Assembly: GCF_023898315.1 (NCBI RefSeq)
Contig: NC_064616.1
Span: 545,963,602 to 546,027,601, forward strand
DNA: 64,000 bases
Direction: 5' to 3'
DNA from: Schistocerca nitens
Lineage: Eukaryota; Arthropoda; Insecta; Orthoptera; Acrididae
Part shown: piece after piece, positions 21,822-33,211 of the stretch
How the letters are laid out: each line of letters starts with the position of its first letter
Numbering within the stretch: the first letter of the stretch is position 1
Notes under the pieces: generated by a model
Told to the model about the DNA's origin: nothing
The model's database searches: none
What the model saw: only the letters and a program-made list of their open reading frames with translations
Made by a program: the position numbers and the translations under genes

Positions 21822-24800
21822 AGTAAATTTACTTTAATTTGCTGGAAAGAATGAAGACCATATTAAATACTATAGACAAGCAGTTCTCTCTATGCTTTTT
21901 TGGATATCTTTTACAGTGACCTTAAAATTAGTTTTCAAAGTTGTGAATCTAATTATTGAGATCGTCAAAACTTACACATATCAATATTACCTTTTCTAAT
22001 TTTTTTTTCAAAACTATAATTAATGCTGTTAGCACTGACTGTAAGAGTATTCTCTACAAAAAACTATTTAGGGACTATTTACTATGAAAATGTTATATTC
22101 GAATATTCAATTCCAAAAATGAGACATAAGTGCAGTAAAAGGGAGACAACACAATCACTTCCTGGTCATTGCTCTAAAACTCACCTGGGTTGTGAGTTTT
22201 TCTTTCTGCTCTCTTCTGAGCTTCCTCAGCTTATATGACCATCAATCTGAATGAATATCGTCATTTTTTTCAAATTCTAGGCATTATTTGGCCTTTTGCT
22301 TTCTTCTTCAATCTTCTCTAACTATACTCCATAATGTCTTTACTGCTGACAGTGGACTGGTCTCTGTAGTGGGAGAGAGCTCACTTGCAGAACTGTGAAA
22401 CAGCTTGTGTCACAGCTGGTTCTACTTTTGTTTTGGATACAAGAACATCCTTTGGGCATTTTGATCAAATTTACTATGTACACACTCATTTTCATTTTGG
22501 TCGTTCGAACAGTGCTGCAGTAGATATCTGAATCAGATGGAAGCCTCTCTTACAAAGATATCATTCTAACAATAACAGATGGTGTCAGAGCAATTTGGAC
22601 AGTAGTCTCATGTGATTCTGTTTGTTCTCTTTGCCGAGGGTATGATTAAAGAAACACCAATAATTCGCATTTGTTGGACACTTCATGTGTTGCGGATCCT
22701 CGGCAGTGCTCATGCAGTGGTACAATGATGCTTAGATTACACTCTTCATTGCTGTAGTATCTGGAGGGTTATCAATAATGGTTTGTCTATGATAGTGAGT
22801 CAGCTATACAGTTTTTTCTTCACTCAAACTTCCATGTGCTTTACCACCCAGAGTCACGTTTGGTGCCAGACTGTCCTTCACCACATTTCGCAATTATGTC
22901 TCAAGTTGTTTCGCAATATGATTCACACAGTCTTCCTTCACAATTTTTGAGTTTTCATTGATATTCAGATAAAGTAAATACATTTTTTTCTACATTTCTC
23001 TTTCGAATTTCAAAAAATCCATTCGTATGGTAGCAATGCATATACGAAAAAAACATATTTAAACAAAAAAATATTTTACGAAAACAGACCTTTGAAGCTG
23101 AAGTTGTAGGCCCAAGAATTATTCTGTTGTTTCAGCTTTTCTTAGTAAATACCCATCATACAAATCCCCAACGCCAGTTCCTATTCATCTCACATCAAAT
23201 GTTTGGAGAAAACGTTGTTTCCATAGCTGTGTTGTCTTGTGATCCTTTTCTTGTCTGCTTTGGTGGAAAATATTTCTGTCCCACTGGATGGAAGTTGATG
23301 ATTAATCTGATTTGTGATAACAACTTGATACAACTCATGATTTAGGCACCATAACAGGCTCGAAGCATACTGACTAAGGATCAGCTTGTGTCGTCAACTT
23401 TATCCATTACTTCTTCATAGTCTGACATGTGGAACAAGAGTACCATCTCTACTCTTTGAAGAGTTTGTCCCGCAAATGGTCTTTAGTGCTGAGTTTATGG
23501 TACATTTTTAAACTGACAGCTGTTTCACATTTTTTCCTCAATAACTTTTCCTGCCTCTAGGAATAGATACTCTTCAGAAGTATTTGACAGTGCCCACAAG
23601 GCTGTTGTATTCACCTCCTCCACGTAGACTAGAAAATGTAATATTTGGGTATACCATGGAAAATAGAGAATCACCAACCAATCCTGCGTCTCCAGGAACG
23701 ATGTATTATCTCGGTAACAGGTGTTTTCAGGTGGAAGTAACTTATGCACAAAGGAATAGTGAAATCATTTTGTATAGTGTTGTTATGTCCTTCAAATCTG
23801 CTGACGAACTGCAGAAGATAACCAGACTTACATTCAACAGATCTATAGGTTTCCTATTCATGGTCAACCAGTGACATGTGTACTGGACTACTATCCCCGC
23901 CAATAAACCTTCATTTTACTCTATAAACATTTTGTAATGAGAAATTTTATCTTGGACATTTAGCAATAGCTGATATCAACATTTCCTTCGATGATGTTCT
24001 TGTTATTTGGATCAAGATTTACTTGACATGGACGTTACACTGAAGCTATAATGTTACAAATAATGACATAGAGGTAATTACCAAAATAAGTCAAACATAA
24101 TGAAACAGTGGTTTATATGATGGGCCAGCATTCAAGTGAGCGTGGCTTCAAATTGTTGGCCAGCTTCGGTATTTATATTTCGGATGGTTTCCCTGAACAG
24201 TTTAATACAGATACACCACGGCTTCCTTTCTCTATCCCTTGCCTATCCGAGCCTGTAAGTTTTAGTAAATGTTTTAATTAGTTTAAGGAGTTATCAGCTC
24301 ATTCAGCTGTCCTATGGACTCCACTGTATCCAGAGAATTTTTAACTGTTTGCTTTGCCAATGGAATGAATATACCGCCTACAAAAGTTTTTTGTATATTG
24401 AATAGCTATTTTACGTTTTTATTAGCAACGTAGCATCTCAGAAGCATTTCATTCTCCTTAATTGTCTTTGATGGGTGCTATACATCTACATGAACTTATT
24501 TGCCAATCATATTTTCGTTTTCTGGATCCACAATATACTTTCCATATGTTTCATTGTAGAGGCAGTTTATCAAATACACTCATGTTAAGAAAGTGACAGA
24601 ACACCTTGAACGACTATAGAAAGGACGTTCATATTCATATGACATGTACATTAGCATACATTACTATGTTCTTCAGAAATGATTAGCATTTGAACCGAGG
24701 TGAATGAAATTATAATCATTTCTGCATAACTTACTAATGTACATTTCCTGTTAATATGAAAGTCCTGTCTCTATTCGTTAAAGGTGTACTGTTTTTTTCT

Positions 24801-24955
24801 GATAATGCACGTACTGTAGCAACAATGTGGAAAATAGAGTTTTGATAGTGGTAATTGGTGATTCACAGCATTTACTGCTAATTAACTCACATAACTGAGC
24901 GTGTTCTGACTGATTTGTGATTGAAATCATCATTAATCATCAGTTTACTTATGGG
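21822..24955 (-). repeat. Right copy of the 3.1 kb inverted repeat (Mutator-like element remnant)
   Basis: Reverse-complement partner of 10445-13463. The likely sense strand is minus, so both copies point inward. The longest frame, 23584-23874 plus (96 codons), is antisense to that direction; its left-arm counterpart (11269-11478 minus) is only partly conserved, so it is probably chance. The outer end is near 24955. Beyond it the two flanks do not match. Confidence 0.75.
22140..22965 (-). pseudogene. Mutator-like transposase domain, right copy, decayed
   Basis: The more informative copy. On the minus strand from about 22960: KIVKEDCVNHIAKQLET, NVVKDSLAPNVTLGGKAHG, THYHRQTIIDNPPDTTAMK, SVI-stop-ASLYHCMSTAED, PQHMKCPTNANYWCFFNH, then after a shift KMPKGCSCI. 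This follows the order of the arthropod Mutator-like transposase domain: ECVNHVAKR, LGGxGKLTD, YYGxAIxDN, MKxxIWAxxYHCxST, CPxGxxSWC. The W of IWA is a stop here and in the left copy. The first half of the domain, including the GDGDSK-type segment, was not found, possibly because of an intron or loss. Assignment by memory of the family. Confidence 0.6.
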
Positions 24956-26567
24956 GTGAACTGGAATTAGGGGGCTCACAATTTACTTTGAACCTTTTAC
25001 AGAAAATACAGGGAAAATAATAACGAAGTTTTGCCACTAATACGGACAAATGGATCAACAGAAGGAGTACAGCGAGTGTATTGTACGCCTGTGACATACA
25101 GAGCAGCCACAAAGTAAAGGGAACTTATACTTTGCGCTATGCACTGAGGAGTAGTGACATGCGGAGCTTCATTTACTGCAATAATCACAAAAAGTCTGAA
25201 ATCGTGTAATTTCTACCCACTGACGTTTACAGAACCAAGGGTTCAAGAAAAAGTGTCAGTCTGTATCGTATTCCACTCTCATTAGGTTTCAACACTCTGT
25301 AAGCAGCAAATGGTATTGTTACTGAGTGCCTAGCTGCAATTTGCTACATAATAACATACATGTGTATTTTCTCTGTTTGTGTTCATTAATGTGATTCATG
25401 AGGTAAATATGAGATTGAAATTACAGTCAGATAAACACTATTAGTAAAATTAAGAGAAAGTTACTTCTGGACGCCAAAATAGGTAGAGTAAAATGAGAAA
25501 GATAGGCAAGAAACATCAACTAAAAAACAGAGAATTAGCTTTGCTCTCAAAGCTTCCTATCCTTACATTCAACATTGTACTGTTAACACGGCTGTCACAA
25601 TTATGGTATCATTGCTGTTGACAGTATTAGTGTAGCTGATTCTATTTGTTTGCAAACATTTAGTTCGGCTATCAAAACACTGCTCTCCATCGATTTCTAT
25701 AATATTGATGTACTTAAATATAGAATATAAGACGAATGACTATGTAAATTGTATTTGTGATGTGAACTATCTTGATGAACTATTGTCTTCTATCACGTTT
25801 TGCATGGAGAAAAAAGGTGAATGATATTTCCTTGACGTGAAAGGTAGTCTCATGGATCTAATTTTTGGAAGAGAATTAAATACATAATTTAATGAAGAGG
25901 TAAAAATGACACACAATGGAAGAAAATTAGTGTTTAACTGAAACACTCTCAGACTAATCTTTCGCATCGGTGGAACGGAGACCGTTGGATACCTGATGAA
26001 ATCTATAGGAAAATATACTACTACAGATGCTAGAGATATGCAGAAAGCAAATAAACATCATTTTCCGTTAATCATATGAAAACTGCGTTACAGTGTTCTT
26101 TTTAATTCTGAACACCACTGTATTTGGCAGTTATATATATTTCATTGTCCTCTTTGTCTGTGTTATTGGTTCCAATTTTATCAAAGCTTTATGGATAAGA
26201 TTTGAATATTACAAAGGAAGAAGTACAGTAGATCACAGTTCCAAAATACTGAAACAAATAATTTACAGAGGAATGAATGGATGGTTTAGAATCCGAATCC
26301 ATGGAGGATGAATTTGGATTTCAGAGAAACATATGAACATGTGAAACAGTACTGCGACTACAACTTATCTTAGATGATAGATTAGAAAATGAAGAAATCA
26401 TTTCACCATGTTGACTGGAACACATTCCCTGAAACCCTTAAGATAGTTGGTGTAATAACCTGCTACAACGTGATGTGCGAAATTGTCAATTAAATGACAG
26501 TTTTTTTCTTTTGCTTCAAAACATACCAATCTGAAGACTGTCATTTAAATTGAATGCCAAGGAACTA
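24956..26567. other. No gene seen; one small hairpin
   Basis: AT-rich, no recognisable coding motif. Near 26484-26554 there is a short inverted repeat (CAATTAAATGACAGT and ACTGTCATTTAAATTG, about 40 bases apart) just before the Tc1 fragment. Confidence 0.4.
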
Positions 26568-27356
26568 CACTAAAGCACCAAAGAAAATGTTGTAGTCACC
26601 CGTATTTAAACAAAGAGATATGTGAACCGGCAGAAGACTGCGCCGCGGCCGGCAACGCCTACAAATATGATAACAAGTGTCTGGCACAGCTTTTAGATCG
26701 GGTACTGTTGCTACAATGATTGGTTATCAAGATTAAGTGAGTTTGAACGTGGTGCACGAGCGTACCTTTATTATCAGGCATCTTGTAAAACATCAAATCT
26801 CCGATATCGCTGCGGCCCGAAATAGATCCTGCAAGAATGAGACCAACGACGACTGAAGAGAATAGTTGAACGTGGCAGTAGCGCAGCCCTAGCTCAAATT
26901 GCTGCAGATTTCGATGCTGGGTCATCACCAACTGTCAGAGTGCTAACCATACAACGAAACGTCATCGATATGGCCTTTCGGGGCAGAAAGCCCACTCGTG
27001 TACCCTTGATACCTGCGCGACACAAAGTTTTACGTCTCGCCTGGGCCCGTTAACACCGACATTGGACTGTTAATTGCTGGAAACCTGTTGCCTGGCAGGA
27101 CGAGTCTGGTTCTCGTCTCATACTGCTTCGAGTGGACGGACGTGTAAGGGTTTGGAGACAACCACATGAATCCATGGAGCCTTAGTGTCAGCAGGGGATT
27201 GTTCATGTTGGTGGTGGCTCTGTAATGGTGTGGGGCGTGTGCAATTTGAGTGATATGTGACCCCTGATATATCTAGATACGACCGTGACAGGTGGCACTT
27301 ACGTAAGCCTCCTCTTTGATCACATATTTCCATTCAGGTCCATTGTGCATTGCTTA
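26568..27356 (+). mobile_element. Tc1-like transposon fragment, 5' two thirds
   Basis: It begins after TA (26566-26567) with CACTAAAGCACCAAAGAAA, the counterpart of the end at 15096-15115. Broken frames on the plus strand show transposase pieces: RSPSSNCCRF-like and VNHTTKRHRYGL-type remnants of the DNA-binding part near 26880-26980, then LAGRVWFSSHTASSGRTCKG, which corresponds to the first Asp motif region, and GSVMVWGVCN near 27215. It stops abruptly at about 27356, where the DD41D element sequence begins. Many stops and shifts; dead. Together with 14790-15115 it represents the two parts of one family, not necessarily one original copy. Confidence 0.72.
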
Positions 27357-29208
27357 AAACCTCCGACGTTCAGTTGCGTGTTGTAACAAACACGGCCCAC
27401 GGTCGGCGAGCAGCATCTGCAGGGACATGTTTACGATGACGACCGTGTTTACGAGTGTGGCTGTAGTGCACTGTTGTGGTCTGGTCTAGCTGTCGCAGTG
27501 TCCGCATGTAGCACTTGCTGCTATTGTTATTCTGCATTCGTCTCCGCACGCAGACCAACTGTCGTACACCGTGTTACCAGACGTCTGTGATAGTGTAGTG
27601 TTGTAGGAACTGTGACCATGGTGTATTCGATCTCTGAAAAGGCGGAGGTGATACACATCTATGGCGAGTGTCGACAGAATGCAGCTGAAGCCTGCAGGGT
27701 GTATGCAGAACAGTACCCGGACAGAGAGCATCCAACGTGACGCACATTGCAAAACATCTACCGCCAACTGTATGCAACAGGTATGGTCGTAGCACGCAAA
27801 CGGGTCCGTAACAGGCCCGTCACAGGAGAAGCGGGTGTAGTTGGTGTGTTAGCTGCTGTTGCCATGAACCCACACATGAGTACACGGGACATTGCGAGAG
27901 CCTGTGGACTGAGTCAAAGTAGTGTCAGGCGCATACTGCATCGTCACCGCTTGCAACCGTTTCATGTGTCACTACATCAGCAATTACATGGTGATGACTT
28001 TAATCATCGAGTGCAATTCTGTATATGGGCATTAACAGAGAATGCGTTGCAGTTCTACCTGTTTACCGATGAAGCGGGTTTCACAAACCACGGGGCAGTG
28101 AATCTACGGAACATGCATTACTGGTCCGTGGACAATCCTCGCTGGCTCAGACAGGTAGAGCGACAGCGACCGGGGACTGTAAATGTATGGTGCGGAATCA
28201 TTGGCGACCACATCATTGGTCCTCACTTCATTGCAGGGGCCAAAACAGCTGCAACATACATTGCGTTTCTACAGAATGATTTGCCAACGTTGCTCGAAAA
28301 TGTCCCACTAGAAACGCGTCGACGTATGTGGTATGAGCATGATGGTGCACCTGCACATTCCGCAATTAACACTAGGCTGGCCCTTGACAGGATGTTCGAC
28401 GGGCGTTTCATAGGACGTGGAGGACGCATAAATTGGCCAGCCCGTTGTCCTGATCTTACACCTCTGCACATCTTTCTGTGGGGTATGTTAAAGGAGAATG
28501 TGTACCGTGATGTGCCTACAACCCCAGAGGATATGAAACAACGTATTGTGGCAACCTGCGGCGACATTACACCAGATGTACTGCGGCGTGTACGACATTC
28601 ATTACGCCAGAGATTGCAATTGTGTGCAGCAAATGATGGCCACCACATTGAGCATCTATTGGTCTGACATGTCGGGACACACACTATTCCACTCCGTAAT
28701 TGAAAACGGAAACCACGTGTGTACGTGTACCTCACCCCTCATGGTAATGTACATGTGCGTCAGTGAAAAAGACCAATAAATAGGAGTTAGCATGTGGACG
28801 TAATGTGCTGTTCCCGTCTCTTCTGTACCTAAGATCCATCAGCGTTCCCTTTGTATCCCTACGTAATTCGGTGCTCTCCGATACACACGATCGAACAGCG
28901 GAGGAGTGGCACTCAAGCTTCAACTTTAGGTTACAATATCTCCGGATGTAATTAACATTTTACAATGCAACAAACGGCACTGATTACGTATTTGTTTATA
29001 TGTTCAGATGTGCTAACAAAACTAACGTGGTTCCATTTTGAAAAACGTAGGTTTGTGTTAAAAAACATAATCGAGTGCATTTTTTTATGGTTTCTATTAA
29101 CCAATTACATTAGCTCCTCTCCTCACGTTCGGTCTGTGGAATTGGTTCGTCAGTATTTTATGTGGTTTACGAAATATATCCATCGGTAATGTTAGGTGAC
29201 TCACCCTG
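27357..29208 (+). mobile_element. DUF4817/DD41D-type DNA transposon, 5' truncated
   Basis: The right end is complete: it finishes GGTGACTCACCCTG followed by TA (29209-29210), matching the terminal sequence of the copy at 30152. The last 338 bp (28871-29208) correspond to the long terminal repeat seen twice in that copy. The left terminal repeat is missing: the sequence meets the Tc1 fragment at about 27356, so the element probably lost its 5' end there. The part between 27357 and the transposase start is GC-rich and non-coding. Confidence 0.82.
27618..28667 (+). pseudogene. DD41D transposase with one nonsense codon and a lost catalytic Asp
   Basis: From ATG 27618 the frame would give 349 residues with a single TGA at 27738-27740 (codon 41, where an Arg CGA is likely, a typical CpG decay). 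Residues 1-40 (MVYSISEKAEVIHIYGECRQ, then AAEACRVYAEQYPD) are the DUF4817 helix-turn-helix. A second one lies near residues 85-110 (STRDIARACGLSQSSVRRIL). The catalytic core: Asp 151 (FTDEAGF), Asp 242 (EHDGAPAH), then 41 residues to the third position, His 284 (TPLHIFLWG) where related copies have Asp (TPLDFFLWG at the 30.7 kb copy). So the spacing is DD41D and the last metal ligand is replaced. Most of the frame is otherwise intact, meaning recent inactivation. Confidence 0.88.
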
Positions 29209-29239
29209 TATAGTGATGAACAACATACATATCAATGAT

Positions 29240-29790
29240 TATATAGATAAGGTTGTGGGGAAGTCGAACCAAAGACTGTGTTTCATCGCAGAGTACATAG
29301 AAGATTAACAGATCTAAAAAAGAGACTGCCAACAGTTCCATTGTCTGTCTTGTATTAGAGTAATGGTGTGCAACAAGGGATCCTCACGAGGCAGCACTGA
29401 CAAGTGCCACAAAAATGTTCAAAAAAGGGAACCCATTTTTTACTATTGTGTAATGAGGGAGAGATTGTAACGAAAATACACGAACTGGGATGGCAAACTA
29501 TAAAACCCAGCCGTTTATCAGTGCTGCGAGATCTGTTCATGAAATTTGAATCACCAGCTTTCACCTGCGAAAGCAAAAATAATTTTGTTGATGCCAATCT
29601 ACGTATAGAGAAATAATCATCGTAATAATATAAGAGAAATCAGAGCCCCCAAGGAATAAATCGACTGCTCGGAGTTTCTGCTTGCTACGTGAGAGTGGAA
29701 CGATACAGAAACAGTTTGCTGTTGCTTTGTTGAAACTTCTGCTAAGTACTTAAGTGTATACCGCAGAGTAGTCATGTAGATACAAAATTT
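29240..29790 (+). mobile_element. LINE 3' end fragment
   Basis: The plus frame 29404-29616 (70 codons) reads EIVTKIHELGWQTIKPSRLS, VLRDLFMKFESPAF, then IREIRAP after a shift near 29630. It is the same LINE 3' family as 17200-18460 and 49850-50570 (thumb region and C-terminal tail). It ends near ACTTAAGTGTATACCGCAGA and GTAGTCATGTAGATAC. No reverse transcriptase core is included. Confidence 0.65.
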
Positions 29791-30151
29791 TTGTTAAGGC
29801 AGCAGTATACTAATATTCAGTAATTATTATCGGGCCTCTTTCTTCGTTGGTGGCGTCAATGTTGAAACTTACTCTACTACAGCTAAAATAACATTGTTAT
29901 GCATGCATCTAAGATATTGGGTTAGCACTCAAATAAAAAAATGTAGACTGATTTTTGGTTAATATTCATTCTGCATCCTAACATTCGAAAAAATAATTTA
30001 ATTCCGAGAAACACATGTGTACTGTTTGCTGTTGTAAGAATTCACTTAAATGATTCGAATAATCTTCTATACTAACTTGCTTGGGCTCTGTCAGCCAATT
30101 AATAAGTAACAAGGACCATTTCCATATAGTGTTATTAAAACTATATATATA
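29791..30151. other. No gene seen
   Basis: AT-rich spacer ending in a short TATATATATA run that forms the target site of the next element. Confidence 0.4.
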
Positions 30152-31440
30152 CAGGGTTAGTCACCTAACGTTACCGCTGGATATATTTCATAAACCACAT
30201 CAAATACTGCGAACCGATTCCACAGACCTAACGTGAGGAGAGGGGATAATGTAATTGGTTAATAGAAACGATTAAAAAATATACTCAAGTATGTTTGTTA
30301 ACACAAAGTTAAGTTTTTTTAATGGAACCACGTTAGTTTTGTTATCACATCTGAACATATAAACAAATACGTAATCAGTGCCGTTTGTTGCATTGTAAAA
30401 TGTTAATTATATCCGGAGATATTGTAACTTAAAGTTGACGCTTGAGTACCACTCCTCCGCTGTTCGATCGTGTGTATCGGAGAGCACCGAATTACGTAGG
30501 GATCCAAAGGGAACGCTGATGGATCTTAGGTACAGAAGAGACTGGAACAGCACATTACGTCGACATGCTAACACCTTTTTATTGGTCTTTTTCACTGAAG
30601 CACATGTACATTACCATGAGGGGTGAGGTACACGTACACACGTGGTTCCCGTTTTCAATTACGGAGTGGAATAGAGTGTGACCCGACATGTCAGGCCAAT
30701 AGATGTTCAATGTGGTGGCCCTCATTTGCTGCACACAATTGCAATCTCTGGCGTAATGAATGTCGTACACGCCGCAGTACATCTGGTGTAATGTCGCCGC
30801 AGGTTGCCACAATACGTTGTTTCATATCCTCTGGGGTTGTAGGCACATCACGGTATACATTCTCCTTTAACGTACCCCACAGAAAGAAGTCCAGAGGTGT
30901 AAGATCAGGAGAACGGGCTGACCAATTTATGCATCCTCCACGTCCTATGACTCTCCCGTCGAACATCCTGTCAAGGGTCAGCCTAGTGTTAATTGCGGAA
31001 TGTGCAGGTGCATCATCATGCTGATACCACATACGTCGACGCGTTTCCAGTGGGACATTTTCGAGCAACGTTGGCAGATCATTCTGTAGAAACGCGATGT
31101 ATGTTGCAGTGCTCTCCGATACACACGATCGAACAGCGGAGGAGTGGTACTCAAGCGTCAACTTTTGGTTACAATATCTCCGGATGTAATTAACATTTTA
31201 CAATGCAACAAACGGCACTGATTACGTTTTTGTTTATATGTTCAGATGTGCTAACAAAACTAACGTGGTTCCATTTAAAAAAACGTAGGTTTGTGTTAAA
31301 AATCATACTTCCGTGCATTTTTGTATGGTTTGTATTAAACAATTACACTAGCCCGTCTCCTCACGTTCGGTCTGTGGAATCGATTCGTCAGTATTTGATG
31401 TGGTTTACGAAATATATCCAGCGGTAACGTTACCTGACAC

Positions 31441-31445
<5 letters not shown>
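30152..31445 (-). mobile_element. Deletion derivative of the DD41D element with 336-bp terminal repeats
   Basis: Both ends are present. The left end (30152-30487) and right end (31109-31445) are inverted copies of each other over about 336 bp, beginning CAGGGTTAGTCACC at the left and ending ACCTGACACACCCT at the right, next to TA-rich DNA. Between them, on the minus strand, lie the C-terminal transposase part and its 3' non-coding sequence. Compared with the 27.4-29.2 kb copy, everything from the 5' terminal repeat to about codon 210 of the transposase is deleted. Such forms can be moved only by transposase made elsewhere. Confidence 0.85.
30691..31161 (-). pseudogene. DD41D transposase, C-terminal fragment fused to terminal repeat
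   Basis: A 156-residue frame. The first 18 residues (MTLEYHSSAVRSCVSEST) are read from the terminal repeat, and then the transposase begins abruptly at ATYIAFLQNDLPTLLENV. It keeps Asp of motif 2 (QHDDAPAHSA) and the third Asp (TPLDFFLWG), with 41 residues between them, and ends HHIEHLLA. The DNA-binding half and the first catalytic Asp are gone. Its third Asp shows what the 27.6 kb copy has lost. No shift or stop inside the fragment, so the deletion may be recent. Confidence 0.85.
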
Positions 31446-31505
<60 letters not shown>

Positions 31506-31558
31506 TCAGTATTTGATGTGGTTTACGAAATATATCCAGCGGTAACGTTACCTGACTC

Positions 31559-31632
<74 letters not shown>
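31446..31632. repeat. (TA)n arrays with a 118-bp tandem duplication
   Basis: A TA array (31446-31503) directly follows the end of the DD41D derivative. Then a second copy of the last 60 bp of that element appears (31504-31563, same as 31386-31445 apart from one or two bases), followed by another TA array (31564-31632, with one CA step). The repeated unit is thus about 118 bp: element end plus TA array. Confidence 0.9.
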
Positions 31633-31635
<3 letters not shown>

Positions 31636-31989
31636 AACCTTTGCATTTCAGTAAAAGTAAATACATACAATTCTATTCTTAAAGATCTCTTGACACGCTT
31701 CAAGTGAGCCAAATTTTGACATACATAAGACTGTAATATGAAACGTGTATTCGAAAAAGTCAACTTAGAGAGAGGAGGAGTTGGCAGTCGTCATATATGT
31801 TATACTGTCATAGTGTGAAAAATTTGGAAACTGAAAAATTTTGTACAGGTCAAAATAAAGAAAGATGTGTATGTGAGCTTAAACTGTTGTGGCAGATAGT
31901 TACATTGGTGTGTAGGTAGTGGAATGGGAATCAGGGAAGTAAATGGTCCCTTGCGTGGTATTGCAGTTTATGTTATAGGAATTGGAAAA

Positions 31990-32320
31990 TAGCGGAACAG
32001 GAAAGTAAGATTAGAGACCTTCAGGCTGAACTGCCTAGTGCTAGGGAGGAACTGATTAGGTTACGGGGTTTCATGCAGTATGATTGGCCCCAACTGAACA
32101 GTTCTGTCAAGAGGGTCAATATGGAGCTACACCAGCTGCTTCGTGCAGCTTCTTTGTCAGGCATAGGTGTGTTTCCTGTTGATGGTACTGGTTAGGGTGG
32201 ACTTCAGAAGACATGGCCTGCATCTCAATAGGAAAGGGAAGAGTAAAGTGGCTTGGATGATAGAAAAATATTTAAGGGGGCACGGAAACTCATGGGAGTA
32301 CTTTTTAGGCTAAAATTAGT
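31990..32320 (+). pseudogene. LINE ORF1 remains (coiled coil and SGNH-like tail)
   Basis: First part: KIRDLQAELPSAREELIRLR, a heptad-like coiled-coil stretch. After a shift, RVDFRRHGLHLNRKGKSKV and AWMIEKYL (about 32192-32320) match the C-terminal end of the SGNH/esterase-like domain found in ORF1 of CR1/L2-type LINEs. In the family the catalytic D-x-x-H sits at D-G-L-H; here the Asp is replaced by His (HGLH). The middle of the domain is missing or unreadable. Confidence 0.55.
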
Positions 32321-32539
32321 GTCTAATCATCTTACATTTATTGAAATTAAGCTTAATGAATAGTTCTGATAAACGTGTACTCGAGATGTGAAAATATCAA
32401 TAGATTCTCATGACAGTAAAGTAAAAAATAATGTTAGTATTTTACAAGAGTCACATAAAAGCACAGTGAAAAATAATTTTAACAAGTTGCATCAAAATAT
32501 CAGACGATTATAATACAAAGTAAATGAGCTGCATGTTTG

Positions 32540-33211
32540 TTTAGAATATTTAGAGTCTGAGGTTAGAATTAATGTACTATGCCTGTCTGAACATCATATA
32601 GTCACAGGTATGGAAAAGGTAAGTGTTGATGGATACAAACTTTCAGCACATGTAAGTAGAAACACTATAGAGAGAGGAGGAGTTGGCAGTTATCATATAT
32701 GTTAAACTGTCATAGTGTGAAAAATTTGGAAACTGAAAAACTTTTTACAGAGCAACATATAGAAAGATGTGCATGTGAGCTTAAACTAAATAATGTCACT
32801 TATACAGTTGTAGCTGTGTTTAGGACCCCATTGGGAAATTTTCAACTACTTTTGAAAAAATTTTACTATTTGTTCTGCTATCTGTCAGACAGAGGAAAAG
32901 AAATTATTATTTTTGGGACTTTCGATGTAGATTTTCTGAAAGAGTCTCATAGAGAGCTTGACCTTGAAGTATTAGATGGTTATTTCAATTTGGCACCAGT
33001 TATTATTGATTCTGTTACTCGGCTGGTACAGGAAAGCAGCACACTGATAGATAATTTATTCATAGACCAAGATAAATTTAATCAAATAAAAACTTTTCCT
33101 ATTAAGGATGGTCTGTCTCATCATGAAGCACAGTTAGTTACAGTATATGATGTAGCTCCACACAGCAATGCAAAACAGTCCTCCAAAATAGTGCGTTCAA
33201 TTACCAATTAA
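32540..33211 (+). pseudogene. LINE endonuclease (EEP) domain
   Basis: The first part (about 32540-32640) reads INVLCLSEHHIVTGMEKV, with the catalytic Glu motif (SEHH). A stop lies near 32704. The frame 32699-33211 (170 residues) continues with TYTVVAVFRTPLGNF (the Y-R-x-P motif altered to F-R-T-P), IIIFGTFDVDFLKES (GDFNxD altered to GTFDVD), STLIDNLFI and DGLSHHEAQLVTV (the SDH motif altered to SHH). The order is diagnostic of an EEP nuclease. Several altered catalytic residues mean it is dead. Confidence 0.75.

Noticed and set aside
23584-23874. 96-codon frame in the right arm as a conserved gene
   Set aside because: It runs opposite to the Mutator-like coding sense, and the left arm copy has stops and shifts in the same place. 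Only a short part is open in both.
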